Positions 1 to 7,795 are shown, counted from the first letter of the stretch. The stretch: 64,000 nt of DNA from an uncultured Oscillospiraceae bacterium (GCA_902478785.1 CABSMJ010000003.1:1-64000), one strand, 5' to 3'. Numbers and translations: made by a program. The notes: generated by a model from the sequence alone, not told the origin.

Positions 1-52
1 AATGCACACTAGAACCTGAATCTAGCGAGTCTGCCAATTCCACCACTCGCGC
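1..52 (-). tRNA. tRNA-Leu(CAG), partial (3' part beyond the window start)
   Basis: The visible bases are identical to the corresponding part of the complete tRNA-Leu at 119-206: acceptor strand 5' half at 46-52, D-arm, and anticodon stem-loop with CAG anticodon. The 3' part lies outside the window. It is the third gene of a tandem Leu tRNA group transcribed leftwards. Confidence 0.9.
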
Positions 53-88
53 GTATCGGTATGTACTTTTCTGTTTCCCCAAGGGGGA

Positions 89-115
89 CCCAGCGAAGGA
101 CCAGCCTTCGCTGGG
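89..115 (-). other. Inter-tRNA hairpin
   Basis: An inverted repeat (CCCAGCGAAGG / CCTTCGCTGGG) lies in the 66-bp spacer between two identical tRNA-Leu(CAG) genes. No T-run follows, so it is more likely a processing spacer in a polycistronic tRNA transcript than a terminator. Confidence 0.4.
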
Positions 116-118
116 TTG

Positions 119-206
119 TGGTGCGCGAGGCGGGACTTGAACCCGCACGTGCGTAATGCACACTAGAACCTGAATCTAGCGAGTCTGCCAATTCCACCAC
201 TCGCGC
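119..206 (-). tRNA. tRNA-Leu(CAG)
   Basis: A class II tRNA with long variable arm. Acceptor stem GCGCGAG (200-206) pairs with CTCGCGC (123-129), followed by discriminator A and an encoded CCA (119-121). The anticodon loop is TTCAGGT with anticodon CAG between CTAGA/TCTAG stems. The T-loop is GTTCAAG. It is co-transcribed with the flanking Leu tRNAs. Confidence 0.96.
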
Positions 207-236
207 GTACCGACTGCAATCTCCTGAAAAAACAGG

Positions 237-321
237 TGGTGCGAGTGACGGGACTTGAACCCGTACGACGGTTGTCACACGCCCCTCAAACGTGCCTGTC
301 TACCAGTTCCAGCACACTCGC
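237..321 (-). tRNA. tRNA-Leu(GAG)
   Basis: Class II tRNA. Acceptor strand GCGAGTG (315-321) pairs with CACTCGC (241-247); discriminator A and CCA are encoded at 237-240. The anticodon stem CACGT/GCGTG encloses loop TTGAGGG, giving anticodon GAG for CUC leucine codons. It is the first gene of the leftward tRNA-Leu operon, directly behind the promoter at 351-379. Confidence 0.95.
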
Positions 322-350
322 ATGTGTCCTTGAGGAAAGACTGCTTGATT

Positions 351-379
351 ATTATAGCGAAACTATTGCCATTTGTCAA
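351..379 (-). promoter_or_regulatory. Promoter of the tRNA-Leu operon
   Basis: On the minus strand a perfect TTGACA (374-379), a 17-bp spacer and a perfect TATAAT (351-356) precede tRNA-Leu(GAG) by about 30 bp. This is a full-consensus vegetative sigma-A promoter, as expected for stable RNA. Confidence 0.85.
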
Positions 380-429
380 CCTAAAATTACAGATTTTTTC
401 AAATTTTTTTATTTGCCCTAAAAAGTTCC

Positions 430-462
430 CTCCCCCTCCGGTTTTTCCTCCCGGAGGGGGAG
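430..462 (-). terminator. Terminator of citrate synthase
   Basis: A 12-bp GC-rich stem (CTCCCCCTCCGG / CCGGAGGGGGAG) just downstream of the citrate synthase stop codon, followed on the minus strand by a T-run (ACTTTTT). Confidence 0.8.
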
Positions 463-471
463 AAATATGCC

Positions 472-1854
472 TTATCGGTTCTCCAAAGGAATATAGGGAT
501 GATACCCCTCCACGCATTCATAGCGAGGACGGATCAGTTTACCGCCCTCAGCCAGCTCCTCCATCCGGTGGGCGCTCCAACCGGCGATACGGGCCACGGC
601 AAACAGGGGCGTATACAGCTCCTTGGGCAGACCCAGCATCTCATAGACGAAGCCGCTGTAAAAATCGATGTTGGTGGAAATGGCCTTCCGCTTGCCCTTA
701 GCCGCCAGCAGCTCCTTGCCGATGCGCTCCACCCGGCTGTACAGCGCCATCTCGTCACTGCGGCCCTTGGCCCGGGACAGCTCCTGCACATAGCCGCGGA
801 ACACCTCACACCGGGGATCGGACTTGGTATACACCGCGTGGCCCAGACCGTAGATCAGCTTGCGGCCGTCAAAGGCCTTGCCGTCCAGCATCTTCTGCAG
901 GTATGCCCGCAGCTCGTCCTCGTCGGTCCAGTCCCGCAGATGCTCCTTGATGTCATCCATCATCTCCATGACCTTGCTGTTGGCGCCGCCGTGACGGGGG
1001 CCCTTCAGAGAGGCCATGGCCGCGGAGATAGCGGAGTAGGTATCCGTACCGCTGGAGGTAACCACGTGGTTGGTGAAGGTGGAGTTGTTGCCGCCGCCGT
1101 TATCGGCGTGAAGGATCAGCGCCACATCCAATACCCGGGCCTCCAGCGCCGTATAGCTGCGGTCCTCCCGGAGCATCATCAGGAAATTCTCCGCGGTGGA
1201 CTTTCTGGGGTCAGGCTGATGGATGAACAGGCTGCTGCCCTGGGTATACTTGTAGGCCTGGTAGGCATAGATGGCCAGCACCGGCATATTGGAGATCAGC
1301 TGCAGGCACTGACGCAGTACGTTGGTCAGGCTAATGTCGTTGGGCTTATCGTCATAGCAGTACAAGGTCAGAACTTCCCGCTGCAGCGTGTTCATCAGGT
1401 CCTTGGGAGGCGCCTTCAGCACCACATCCTTAAAGAAGTTCTTGGGCAGCGTCCGCCAGCCAGCCAACGCATGGGCAAAGTCCTCCAGCTGTTCCCTGGT
1501 GGGCAGCTCACCGAACAAAAGCAGGTAAGCCGCCTCCTCAAACCCATAGCGCCGATGCACGGCAGAGCCCTTGACCAGCTCCCGCACGTCGATGCCCCGG
1601 TAATACAGCATACCATCCTGAGAAACGATACCGCCGTCCTCTCCCACAGAATAGGAGCAGATCTCCGCCACTCGGGTCAGTCCGGTCAGAACGCCCTGGC
1701 CATTTTCATCACGCAGGCCGCGCTTGACACCATATTCTCGATACAGGGCGGGGTCAATATAGCTGTGTTGCTCCCATTGGGATTCCAGCGCTTTGATCTC
1801 AGGGGTGATCTCACAATAGGTATTGTGCTCAGTCTGCGCTTGACTCATGTCCAT
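472..1854 (-). CDS. gltA: Citrate synthase
   Basis: Condenses acetyl-CoA with oxaloacetate to citrate in the cytoplasm. The 460-residue product has the family signatures: a histidine-containing HADNGGGNNST stretch, the active-site region GPRHGGAN, and GLGHAVYTKSDPR. The ATG at 1854 is preceded by AGAAAGGAAGCC, a good ribosome binding site, and a consensus promoter lies 30 bp further up. It is monocistronic. With the aconitase-family gene at 14.8 kb and the NADP-isocitrate dehydrogenase at 17.2 kb it supplies the oxidative branch to 2-oxoglutarate and glutamate. The exact subtype (Si versus Re or methylcitrate) was not tested, but the sequence is of the ordinary Si type. Confidence 0.93.
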   Translation of the reverse strand: MDMSQAQTEHNTYCEITPEIKALESQWEQHSYIDPALYREYGVKRGLRDENGQGVLTGLTRVAEICSYSVGEDGGIVSQDGMLYYRGIDVRELVKGSAVHRRYGFEEAAYLLLFGELPTREQLEDFAHALAGWRTLPKNFFKDVVLKAPPKDLMNTLQREVLTLYCYDDKPNDISLTNVLRQCLQLISNMPVLAIYAYQAYKYTQGSSLFIHQPDPRKSTAENFLMMLREDRSYTALEARVLDVALILHADNGGGNNSTFTNHVVTSSGTDTYSAISAAMASLKGPRHGGANSKVMEMMDDIKEHLRDWTDEDELRAYLQKMLDGKAFDGRKLIYGLGHAVYTKSDPRCEVFRGYVQELSRAKGRSDEMALYSRVERIGKELLAAKGKRKAISTNIDFYSGFVYEMLGLPKELYTPLFAVARIAGWSAHRMEELAEGGKLIRPRYECVEGYHPYIPLENR

Positions 1855-1884
1855 CAGGCTTCCTTTCTTTCTTGTTCTTTTGCA

Positions 1885-1913
1885 ATCATATCATGTCACT
1901 CTTTCATTTTCAA
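1885..1913 (-). promoter_or_regulatory. Promoter of citrate synthase
   Basis: Minus-strand TTGAAA (1908-1913), 17-bp spacer, TATGAT (1885-1890), about 30 bp before the start codon. The region upstream (1914-2054) is very A/T-rich with no recognisable gene. Confidence 0.75.
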
Positions 1914-2054
1914 TCCTTTTAAGCAAATATCTTCCCTTTTTATTTATTGTTTTTGAATTAACAAGCGTTTTGTCTTGCATTTTTTTCTTTTTAAGAAACA
2001 CATCGTTGCACCCAGCACCGCCAAATGGTACAATGGGAACATCAGAAAAGAAAA

Positions 2055-2080
2055 GGACAGGGCCCATTTTGACCCCGTCC
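2055..2080 (-). terminator. Terminator of the sirtuin gene
   Basis: A 10-bp stem (GGACGGGGTC / GGCCCTGTCC on the minus strand, one G-T pair near the base) followed by TTTTCTTTTC, 19 bp past the stop codon. Confidence 0.75.
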
Positions 2081-2098
2081 CTTCCACTTTTTGAATGT

Positions 2099-2815
2099 TC
2101 AAACCTGGGAAAGCACCTCACCGATGGGCTCATGGAGCACCAGATCGGCGCCCAGATCCTGCCCCACAGAGGACTTGTTGATGACCACCAGCTTGTGTCC
2201 CCGGTAATAGTGCACCAGTCCCGCCGCCGGATAGACGGCCAGAGACGTTCCCCCGATGATGAGCATATCCGCATTGGCGATATACTGCACCGAGCGGGTC
2301 AGCACCTCCTGGTCCAGACTCTCCTCATACAGCACCACATCCGGCTTGATGCGTCCGCCGCAGGGGCAGTGGGGCACTCCGCTGGTTTTGAGGATGTCCT
2401 CCAGAGAGTAGAACTTTCCGCACTTCTCGCAGTAGTTGCGCAGGGTACTGCCGTGGAGCTCCAGCACCTCCCGGCTGCCTGCCTTCTGATGCAGGCCGTC
2501 GATATTCTGGGTGATGACAGCCTTCAGTTTTCCCTGGGCCTCCAGCTCTGCCAGCTTGTAGTGGGCCGCGTTGGGCTGGGCATCGGGACACAGGAGCTTG
2601 CTGCGGTAAAAACGGAAGAATTCCTCCGGGTTCTCCTCGTAAAAGGTGTGGCTGAGGATGGTCTCCGGTGGGTAGTCGTACTGCTGATGATACAGCCCGT
2701 CTACGCTGCGGAAATCCGGGATTCCGGACTCCGTGCTGACACCGGCGCCACCGAAAAAGACGATGTTGTCGGACCCATCCACCATTTCCTTCAGTTTGCG
2801 GATCTCTTCCTTCAT
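2099..2815 (-). CDS. NAD-dependent protein deacylase, Sir2 family
   Basis: Removes acyl groups from protein lysines using NAD+ and releases nicotinamide. The 238-residue protein has the NAD-binding GAGVSTESGIPDFRS motif near residue 22, the catalytic histidine region QNIDGLHQKAG...LHG, a four-cysteine zinc site (CEKC and CPCG pairs around residues 135-160), RIKPDVVLYEE and the GTSLAVYPA motif. Start ATG 2815 has GGGAGG eight bases upstream. It is divergent from the ArsC-fold gene at 2881. A nicotinamidase at 13.9 kb could recycle its product, but the two are not linked. Confidence 0.93.
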   Translation of the reverse strand: MKEEIRKLKEMVDGSDNIVFFGGAGVSTESGIPDFRSVDGLYHQQYDYPPETILSHTFYEENPEEFFRFYRSKLLCPDAQPNAAHYKLAELEAQGKLKAVITQNIDGLHQKAGSREVLELHGSTLRNYCEKCGKFYSLEDILKTSGVPHCPCGGRIKPDVVLYEESLDQEVLTRSVQYIANADMLIIGGTSLAVYPAAGLVHYYRGHKLVVINKSSVGQDLGADLVLHEPIGEVLSQV

Positions 2816-2880
2816 TGCAATAACCTCCCATCACATTTCCACGCCCCAAGGGGCCTAAAACTCACAAAGGAGCAGTCACC

Positions 2881-3216
2881 ATGAATATCCAGATTTTCGG
2901 TTCCTCCAAGTCCTTCGACAGCAAGAAGGCCGAGCGCTGGTTCAAGGAGCGGCGCATCAAGTATCAATACATCGATCTGCCCAGCAAGGGACTCTCCCCC
3001 AGAGAATATCTCAGCGTCAAGCAGAAGGTAGGCTATGACGCCCTGGTGAACACCAAATGCCGGGCCTATGAGGACCTATACATGGCCTATATCACCCCTC
3101 AGGCGGCAGAGGAAAAGCTGCTGGAGCACCCAGAGCTGTTCAATACCCCCATCGTCCGAAACGGCAAAGAGGCCACCGTGGGCTACTGCCCGGAGGTCTG
3201 GAGCAAGTGGGAGTGA
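2881..3216 (+). CDS. ArsC/Spx-fold protein lacking the catalytic cysteine
   Basis: A 111-residue protein with the overall pattern of the arsenate reductase/Spx family: N-terminal IQIFGSSKSFDSKKAERWF, RRIKYQYIDL strand-turn, the LVNTKCRAYEDL region and C-terminal TPIVRNGKEATVGYCPEVW. In ArsC and Spx the first loop holds a C-x-x-C or single catalytic cysteine; here the equivalent loop reads S-S-K-S-F-D-S-K, without cysteine. Arsenate reduction is therefore unlikely and a regulatory or binding role is possible. RBS AAAGGAG precedes the ATG. Function unassigned. Confidence 0.82.
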   Translation: MNIQIFGSSKSFDSKKAERWFKERRIKYQYIDLPSKGLSPREYLSVKQKVGYDALVNTKCRAYEDLYMAYITPQAAEEKLLEHPELFNTPIVRNGKEATVGYCPEVWSKWE

Positions 3217-3462
3217 CATCCCCCCTCCCTGCTCTTCCTTCAGGAACAGCGCTCCACCGTCTTTTTCCATCATAGCACAGTTTGCACGGCAGGAAAAGAG
3301 CTTTTCCCCTCTCCCTTGCGAACAAGGCGCTCTCTTTTTCCCTCGCTTTATATGTAAAGTAAATTTACTTTATTGATCTTGATTCCCAAGAATAATCCCC
3401 GTCACACATTGTCTCTTTCTTCTGTTTTATTGGGAGAGCCGCTATCAATGAAAGCCTTTTGA
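3217..3462. other. Intergenic region with an 18-bp perfect palindrome
   Basis: No gene is seen here. It contains a perfect palindrome TAAAGTAAATTTACTTTA at 3355-3372 that is not placed in front of any gene (see findings), within an A/T-rich stretch. Confidence 0.5.
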
Positions 3463-3499
3463 AAAAAGAGGAGCGAATCCAAGATTCGCTCCTCTTTTT
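3463..3499 (-). terminator. Terminator of the CDF transporter
   Basis: A 17-bp perfect stem (arms 3463-3479 and 3483-3499, core GAGCGAATC / GATTCGCTC) flanked by A- and T-runs on both sides, so it can work in both directions. Its right arm includes the stop codon of the CDF gene. Confidence 0.85.
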
Positions 3500-4664
3500 A
3501 TACGTAGGACTTCTCCACTTTCACCACGGCAAAGTAGTTGCCGTTGAGAGCCCGGACCGCCTCCCGGATCTTGGCAGCCACCTCTTTGTCCGTCAAACGG
3601 AAATTGAAGGGCACGGCGGCGTCAAAGATCAGGTTGGTGTGGGTGGGGCCGGAGACCATGCGGAAGTCGTGAATGGTGATCTGGTCGTCAATGGCATGGA
3701 CCAGCATCTCCACCTTTTGGCGGGTCTCCTGGGTGATGCCGTCATCGGTCACCACCGGGTCCATATGGATCACCGCATCGCAGTTGAGTTTTTTGGACAG
3801 CTCCGTTTCGATGTTGTCGATCTCATCATGGAGGTCCAGGATGTTCTCGCTGGCCGGCACCTCCGCATGGAGGGAGATCATGCACCGGCCGGGGCCGTAG
3901 TCATGGACCACCAGGTCATGGATTCCGCACACGCCGGGATGGGCCGTCACCAGGTCATGGATCTCCTGGACAAACTCCGGTGCAGGCGGCTGGCCCAGAA
4001 GGGGGCTGATGGTGTCCTTGGCCGCGTCCAGACCGGATTTAAGGATGAACAGCGCCACCAGAACACCCACCCAGCCATCGATGTTCAGATCGGTGAAATG
4101 CCCCACCAGAGAGGCCACCAGCACTGCCGAGGTGGCAATGCTGTCGTTGAGGCTGTCCATGGCAGTGGCCGCCATGGCGGAGGAGTTGATCTTTCGCCCC
4201 ACACCCCGATTGTAGAGGAACATGTACAGCTTCACGCACACGGAGACCGCCAGGATGGTCAGCGCCAAGGGGCTGAAATCCACCGGAGCCGGGTGCAGGA
4301 TCTTCTCCACTGAGCTCTTGGCCAGTTCAAAGCCCATCAGCAGGATCAGCATGGCTACGGCCAGTCCTGACAGATACTCAATACGGCCGTGCCCGAAGGG
4401 GTGATCCCGGTCCGGTTTTTGGCCCGCCAGCTGAAAGCCCAGAAGTGTCACCACAGAGGAGCCCGCATCGGAGAGGTTGTTGAAGGCATCTGCGGTGATG
4501 GCGATGGAGCCGGAGAGGGTGCCGGCAAAAAATTTCCCGGCAAAGAGCAGAAGATTCAACCCAATTCCCACGGCGCCGCAGAGGATACCGTAGGCTTTGC
4601 GCACCGCGGGAGACGCCACGTCTTCCCAGTTTTTGATGAGGCATTTAGCCAATATTTGAATCAT
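3498..4664 (-). CDS. Cation diffusion facilitator family transporter
   Basis: Proton-coupled efflux of divalent metal ions (Zn, Fe, Mn or Co) across the membrane. The 388-residue protein has the CDF transmembrane domain with the metal-site motif ADAFNNLSDAG, the second site ATAMDSLNDS, and a C-terminal cytoplasmic dimerisation domain with VHDYGPGRCMISLHAE. ATG 4664 is chosen because GAAAGGAATGATGTT precedes it and the CDF alignment begins there; the reading frame runs open 65 codons further upstream but without family similarity. It follows the zinc-ribbon gene by 89 bp and is probably co-transcribed. The specific metal cannot be told from the sequence. Confidence 0.92.
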   Translation of the reverse strand: MIQILAKCLIKNWEDVASPAVRKAYGILCGAVGIGLNLLLFAGKFFAGTLSGSIAITADAFNNLSDAGSSVVTLLGFQLAGQKPDRDHPFGHGRIEYLSGLAVAMLILLMGFELAKSSVEKILHPAPVDFSPLALTILAVSVCVKLYMFLYNRGVGRKINSSAMAATAMDSLNDSIATSAVLVASLVGHFTDLNIDGWVGVLVALFILKSGLDAAKDTISPLLGQPPAPEFVQEIHDLVTAHPGVCGIHDLVVHDYGPGRCMISLHAEVPASENILDLHDEIDNIETELSKKLNCDAVIHMDPVVTDDGITQETRQKVEMLVHAIDDQITIHDFRMVSGPTHTNLIFDAAVPFNFRLTDKEVAAKIREAVRALNGNYFAVVKVEKSYV

Positions 4665-4712
4665 AACATCATTCCTTTCCCATGGTCCTTTTAATTCGGC
4701 ATTCTGGAGAAA

Positions 4713-4734
4713 CGGGAGGGCATATACCCTCCCG
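4713..4734 (-). terminator. Intergenic hairpin between zinc-ribbon and CDF genes
   Basis: An 8-bp stem CGGGAGGG / CCCTCCCG with a 6-nt loop, followed by only TTTCTCC on the minus strand. This is a weak or partial terminator, or an mRNA-processing stem. Confidence 0.4.
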
Positions 4735-4753
4735 CTTGGTGTTCCCTGTCCGA

Positions 4754-5368
4754 TTACTGTTTTTTGCCGGGAATGACCAGCTTGTAGTGGCAGCACAGCT
4801 GATCCAGATCCTCGTCTGTAGCGGCAGGTATGCGCAGCTTGGCGCCGCAGTCCCGGCACACCAGGTCCACCGCCGCATGGCGCACCTCGATGCCGTAGCG
4901 GCTGCTCCCACAGCCGCAGGTGATGCCGTCAGGGCGGGATGCAATCTCCTTGAGCTCGGAGAGAACCTCGTACATGATGACACTGTCCAAAAAGGCCTCC
5001 GGCTCCTCTTCCTGCCGGTATTTCTGGCAGAGGATCTCCAGCTCCCGGACCGCGGGCTCCACCCGCTCCCGGCTGCCGGCATAGCAGCAGATCTGCTTGG
5101 TCTCCGGGCAGCCGAAGCCCAATCCCGGACCGTGGAGCAGGCGCTCCGGCTCACACTCTGCCGTATGGGTCCCGCCGCAGATGCCGCAGGGCACCGTCAG
5201 GCGGAATTTCTGCCCGTCCAGGTTCTCCACCCGCAGGGCGGACTCCCCGCAGTCGCACTCCACCTCTGCGTTGGAAGCCTCCAGGGCAAAAACGGACCGG
5301 GCAGCCAACACCGCCTTGCCGCACTTGGGACACACATATCCAAACATCCGCATCTCTTCATTTGCCAT
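4754..5368 (-). CDS. Uncharacterised multi-cysteine (zinc-ribbon) protein
   Basis: A 204-residue soluble protein with many cysteine pairs: YVCPKCG near residue 13, CDCG near 39, VPCGICGGTH near 60, an ICCY pair near 93, CGCGSS near 149 and VCRDCGAK near 169. These look like several treble-clef or rubredoxin-like knuckles separated by a helical segment (residues 100-145). No catalytic family was recognised. The start is supported by CGGAGG nine bases before ATG 5368. It lies upstream of the CDF metal exporter in the same direction, so a role in metal handling is possible but unproven. Confidence 0.75.
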   Translation of the reverse strand: MANEEMRMFGYVCPKCGKAVLAARSVFALEASNAEVECDCGESALRVENLDGQKFRLTVPCGICGGTHTAECEPERLLHGPGLGFGCPETKQICCYAGSRERVEPAVRELEILCQKYRQEEEPEAFLDSVIMYEVLSELKEIASRPDGITCGCGSSRYGIEVRHAAVDLVCRDCGAKLRIPAATDEDLDQLCCHYKLVIPGKKQ

Positions 5369-5542
5369 AGGGGTTTTCCTCCGCTTTCTCCAGTAAAATC
5401 CATTAAGTAGGTATTATACTATGTTATTGCTGTAATTTCCAGCCCTATTTCTGATCGAAGGGGTAAAATTTTCCGTAGTGCAATCTGTTCCGCCAGGCGC
5501 GCTTTCCTGCTCGTCTCCCTCTCCCCTGTGAAATTTCCGGAG

Positions 5543-5574
5543 AAAAGCCCCGAACCTTCTGGTTCGGGGCTTTT
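5543..5574 (-). terminator. Terminator of the NhaC-type transporter
   Basis: A perfect 14-bp stem (AAAAGCCCCGAACC / GGTTCGGGGCTTTT) with a 4-nt loop, seven bases past the stop codon, ending in TTTT. Confidence 0.9.
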
Positions 5575-5580
5575 GAGCGC

Positions 5581-7353
5581 TCAGGCGTTTTGTTTTTTGT
5601 TTCGCGTATGAAGCACCATCAAAGTGCCCAGCATCAGGACAATGCCCACCGGCAGGGCGATGATGCCCGGCGCGCCGAAGTGGGTCAGCAGGCCTGCCAG
5701 CAGATAGCACAGACAGGAGATGGCCGCACAGGTGATGGCGTAGGGCAGCTGTGTGGACACGTGGTTCACGTGGTCGCACTGGGCGCCGGCAGAGGCCATG
5801 ATAGTGGTATCAGAGATGGGAGAGCAGTGGTCGCCGCAGACCGCGCCGGCCATGCAGGCGGAGATGCAGATAATGGCCATGGGATCATCCATGGAGAACA
5901 CATTCTGAACGATGGGAATCAGGATGCCGAAGGTACCCCAGGAGGTGCCGGTGGCAAAGGCCAGACCGCAGCCGATGAGGAACACAATGGCCGGCAGGAC
6001 CATCTGCATCCCGGCGGCGGAGCTGCGCACAAAGTCACGGACGAAGTACTTGGCGCCCAGAGAATCGGTCATGGCCTTCAGGCTCCAGGCAAAGGTGAGA
6101 ATCAAGATGGCGGGCACCATGGCCTTAAAGCCCTCGGGGATGCAGTTCATCATCTCCTTGAAAGTCATGGCCCGGCGCAGGAGGTAGTAAACAAAGGCCA
6201 CCACCAGGGCAAAGGCGGAACCCAGCATCAGGCCCACAGAGGCGTCAGAGTTAGAGAAGGCTTCCACAAAACCGGTGCCGGAGAAGAAGCCGCCGGAATA
6301 GATCATACCGATGACGCAAAACACCACCAGCACCACGATGGGAACCACCAGGTCCATGACGCGGCCCTTGTCCTCCGCCATATCCTCATCCAGCATGGCA
6401 TAGGGATTGGAACCGGAGAAGAGGTCGCCCTTCTCTATTGCGTTGCGCTCGAACTTGGCCATGGGGCCGAAATCCACCTTCAGCAGCACCAGGCCGATCA
6501 TCATTACGATGGTCAGCAGGGCGTAGAAATTGTAGGGGATGGCCCGGATGAACAGGTTCAGGCCCTGACCGTCCTCGGCAAAACCGGAGACCGCAGCGGC
6601 CCAGGAGGAGATGGGTGCGATGATGCACACCGGAGCGGCGGTGGCATCGATGATGTAGGCCAGCTTGGCACGGGAGACGTTGTGCTTGTCGGTGATGGGC
6701 CGCATGACGCTGCCCACTGTCAGACAGTTGAAATAGTCATCGATGAAGATGAGGCAGCCCAACAGAATGGAGGCCAGCTGGGCGCCGGCCCGGGTCTTGA
6801 TGTTCTTCTGGGCCCAGCGGCCGAAGGCTGCGGAGCCGCCGGCCTTGTTCATCAGGCACACCATGGTGCCCAGAATCACCAGGAAGATCAAAATGCCCAC
6901 ATTGTAGCTGTCCGACAGCACCGAGACGATGCCGTCACTGAACACATGGAGAACCGTTCCCTCGAATCCGAAGTTGGAGTACAGCAGTCCGCCGGCCACG
7001 ATGCCGATAAACAGCGAGGAATAGACCTCCTTGGTCAGCAGAGCCAGGACAATGGCGATGATGGGCGGAAGTAGGGCCCAGAAGGTGTTATAGAAGTGGC
7101 TGGGGGACTCCACATAGCCCGTTCCCTCGCAGGCAGCACACACACCGCTTCCCCCGCAGACCTCACAATCCGAATCTTGTCCATAACAATTCATACAGAT
7201 GCCGGTGCCGCCGCAGTCGGAGCACTCCACCATCTTGGTGCCTGGCTCCTCCGTGGGGTCATCGGCAGCCAGAGCCGGAGTGACCATAACCGACGCCAAC
7301 AGGAAAAGCACTGCCAGCAGCGGCAGTAGGCGGCGCAGTTTCTCTCTCATCAT
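5581..7353 (-). CDS. NhaC-superfamily transporter (probable LysW lysine permease) with N-terminal Cys-rich domain
   Basis: A 590-residue polytopic membrane protein of the NhaC antiporter superfamily (hydrophobic segments from about residue 88 to the end, with FIDDYFNCLTVGSVMRPITD and CISACMAGAVCGDHCSPISDTT typical of the family). Residues 1-29 form a signal-like hydrophobic segment, and residues 44-75 hold four CxxC knuckles (C44-C47, C53-C56, C63-C66, C72-C75) linked by GGTGI and GGSGV, resembling the DnaJ zinc finger. The domain should face outside. The gene lies directly behind a lysine riboswitch, so it is most likely the lysine transporter LysW described for lysine-riboswitch regulons, not a sodium/proton antiporter. 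Start ATG 7353 (or 7350) follows AAGGAGAGAGAC. Confidence 0.85.
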   Translation of the reverse strand: MMREKLRRLLPLLAVLFLLASVMVTPALAADDPTEEPGTKMVECSDCGGTGICMNCYGQDSDCEVCGGSGVCAACEGTGYVESPSHFYNTFWALLPPIIAIVLALLTKEVYSSLFIGIVAGGLLYSNFGFEGTVLHVFSDGIVSVLSDSYNVGILIFLVILGTMVCLMNKAGGSAAFGRWAQKNIKTRAGAQLASILLGCLIFIDDYFNCLTVGSVMRPITDKHNVSRAKLAYIIDATAAPVCIIAPISSWAAAVSGFAEDGQGLNLFIRAIPYNFYALLTIVMMIGLVLLKVDFGPMAKFERNAIEKGDLFSGSNPYAMLDEDMAEDKGRVMDLVVPIVVLVVFCVIGMIYSGGFFSGTGFVEAFSNSDASVGLMLGSAFALVVAFVYYLLRRAMTFKEMMNCIPEGFKAMVPAILILTFAWSLKAMTDSLGAKYFVRDFVRSSAAGMQMVLPAIVFLIGCGLAFATGTSWGTFGILIPIVQNVFSMDDPMAIICISACMAGAVCGDHCSPISDTTIMASAGAQCDHVNHVSTQLPYAITCAAISCLCYLLAGLLTHFGAPGIIALPVGIVLMLGTLMVLHTRNKKQNA

Positions 7354-7375
7354 GTCTCTCTCCTTACCTTATGTG

Positions 7376-7407
7376 CAAAAAAATAGGCCATGACTCTCGT
7401 CATGACC
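7376..7407 (-). terminator. Riboswitch-controlled intrinsic terminator
   Basis: Stem GGTCATGAC / GTCATGGCC with GAGA loop, then TATTTTTTT on the minus strand, only about 25 bp before the start codon of the transporter. The position inside the leader marks it as an attenuator. Confidence 0.85.
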
Positions 7408-7619
7408 TTTCGCCCACCGGCGGGAGCCGGTGCGGCCGCCATGACAGCGCTCCGGGGAGGGCTTCCCCGGCAGTCCGGCGGATCTTCTCCGACGGCCCGG
7501 CCCGGCGGCGCCAGGCAGCGGCGCCGAACCTCGGCGGCCGTCCCTTTCCCTCCCCTCCGTACCTGCGGGATTGATGGGAGCTACTCTTGGCGGCCGCGCC
7601 TCTATCATGCTTGTGCAGT
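7386..7619 (-). promoter_or_regulatory. Lysine riboswitch (L-box) with terminator
   Basis: The leader upstream of the NhaC-type gene contains, in order on the minus strand, the lysine-riboswitch elements GATAGAGG (about 7606-7599), AAGAGTAG (7588-7581), a GC-rich arm with GCCGCCGAGG (7538-7529), further paired arms (GGGCCGTCGG..., GGGGAAGCCCTCCCC) and GGAGCGCTGTCATGG. These match the order and spacing of the L-box of Bacillus lysC as I recall it. The expression platform is a 9-bp hairpin followed by TATTTTTTT (7376-7407). Expected logic: lysine binding favours the terminator and shuts off lysine uptake. Confidence 0.87.
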
Positions 7620-7625
7620 CCTTTC

Positions 7626-7653
7626 ATTATACAGGGAATCCATGGAAAGTCAA
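7626..7653 (-). promoter_or_regulatory. Promoter of the lysine riboswitch-transporter transcript
   Basis: Minus-strand TTGACT (7648-7653), 16-bp spacer, perfect TATAAT (7626-7631); predicted start near 7619, just before the riboswitch. Confidence 0.8.
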
Positions 7654-7737
7654 CCGCTTTGGCCTCTTTTCTCCTTTTTTCTCACAGGATGCATTTTTTT
7701 GCCCCCTGTGATACAATGAGGATGATTCGAGCCGGAT

Positions 7738-7771
7738 GCTTTGCCGGCCCCTTCCCCAGGGCCGGCAAAGC
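7738..7771 (-). terminator. Hairpin downstream of the nuclease gene
   Basis: A 13-bp perfect stem (GCTTTGCCGGCCC / GGGCCGGCAAAGC) lies 25 bp past the nuclease stop codon. A T-run is lacking, so it may be a factor-dependent terminator or an RNA-stabilising stem. Confidence 0.5.
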
Positions 7772-7795
7772 TCCTCCTGGCACGAGCAAAGCAGG

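Noticed and set aside
4665..4859. N-terminal extension of the CDF transporter
   Set aside because: The frame is open but low in similarity, and a good ribosome site with the family start is at 4664; the stretch also overlaps the end of the zinc-ribbon gene.
7390..7719. Plus-strand frames within the lysine riboswitch region
   Set aside because: The Arg/Gly/Pro-rich translations reflect the structured GC-rich leader RNA of the opposite strand.
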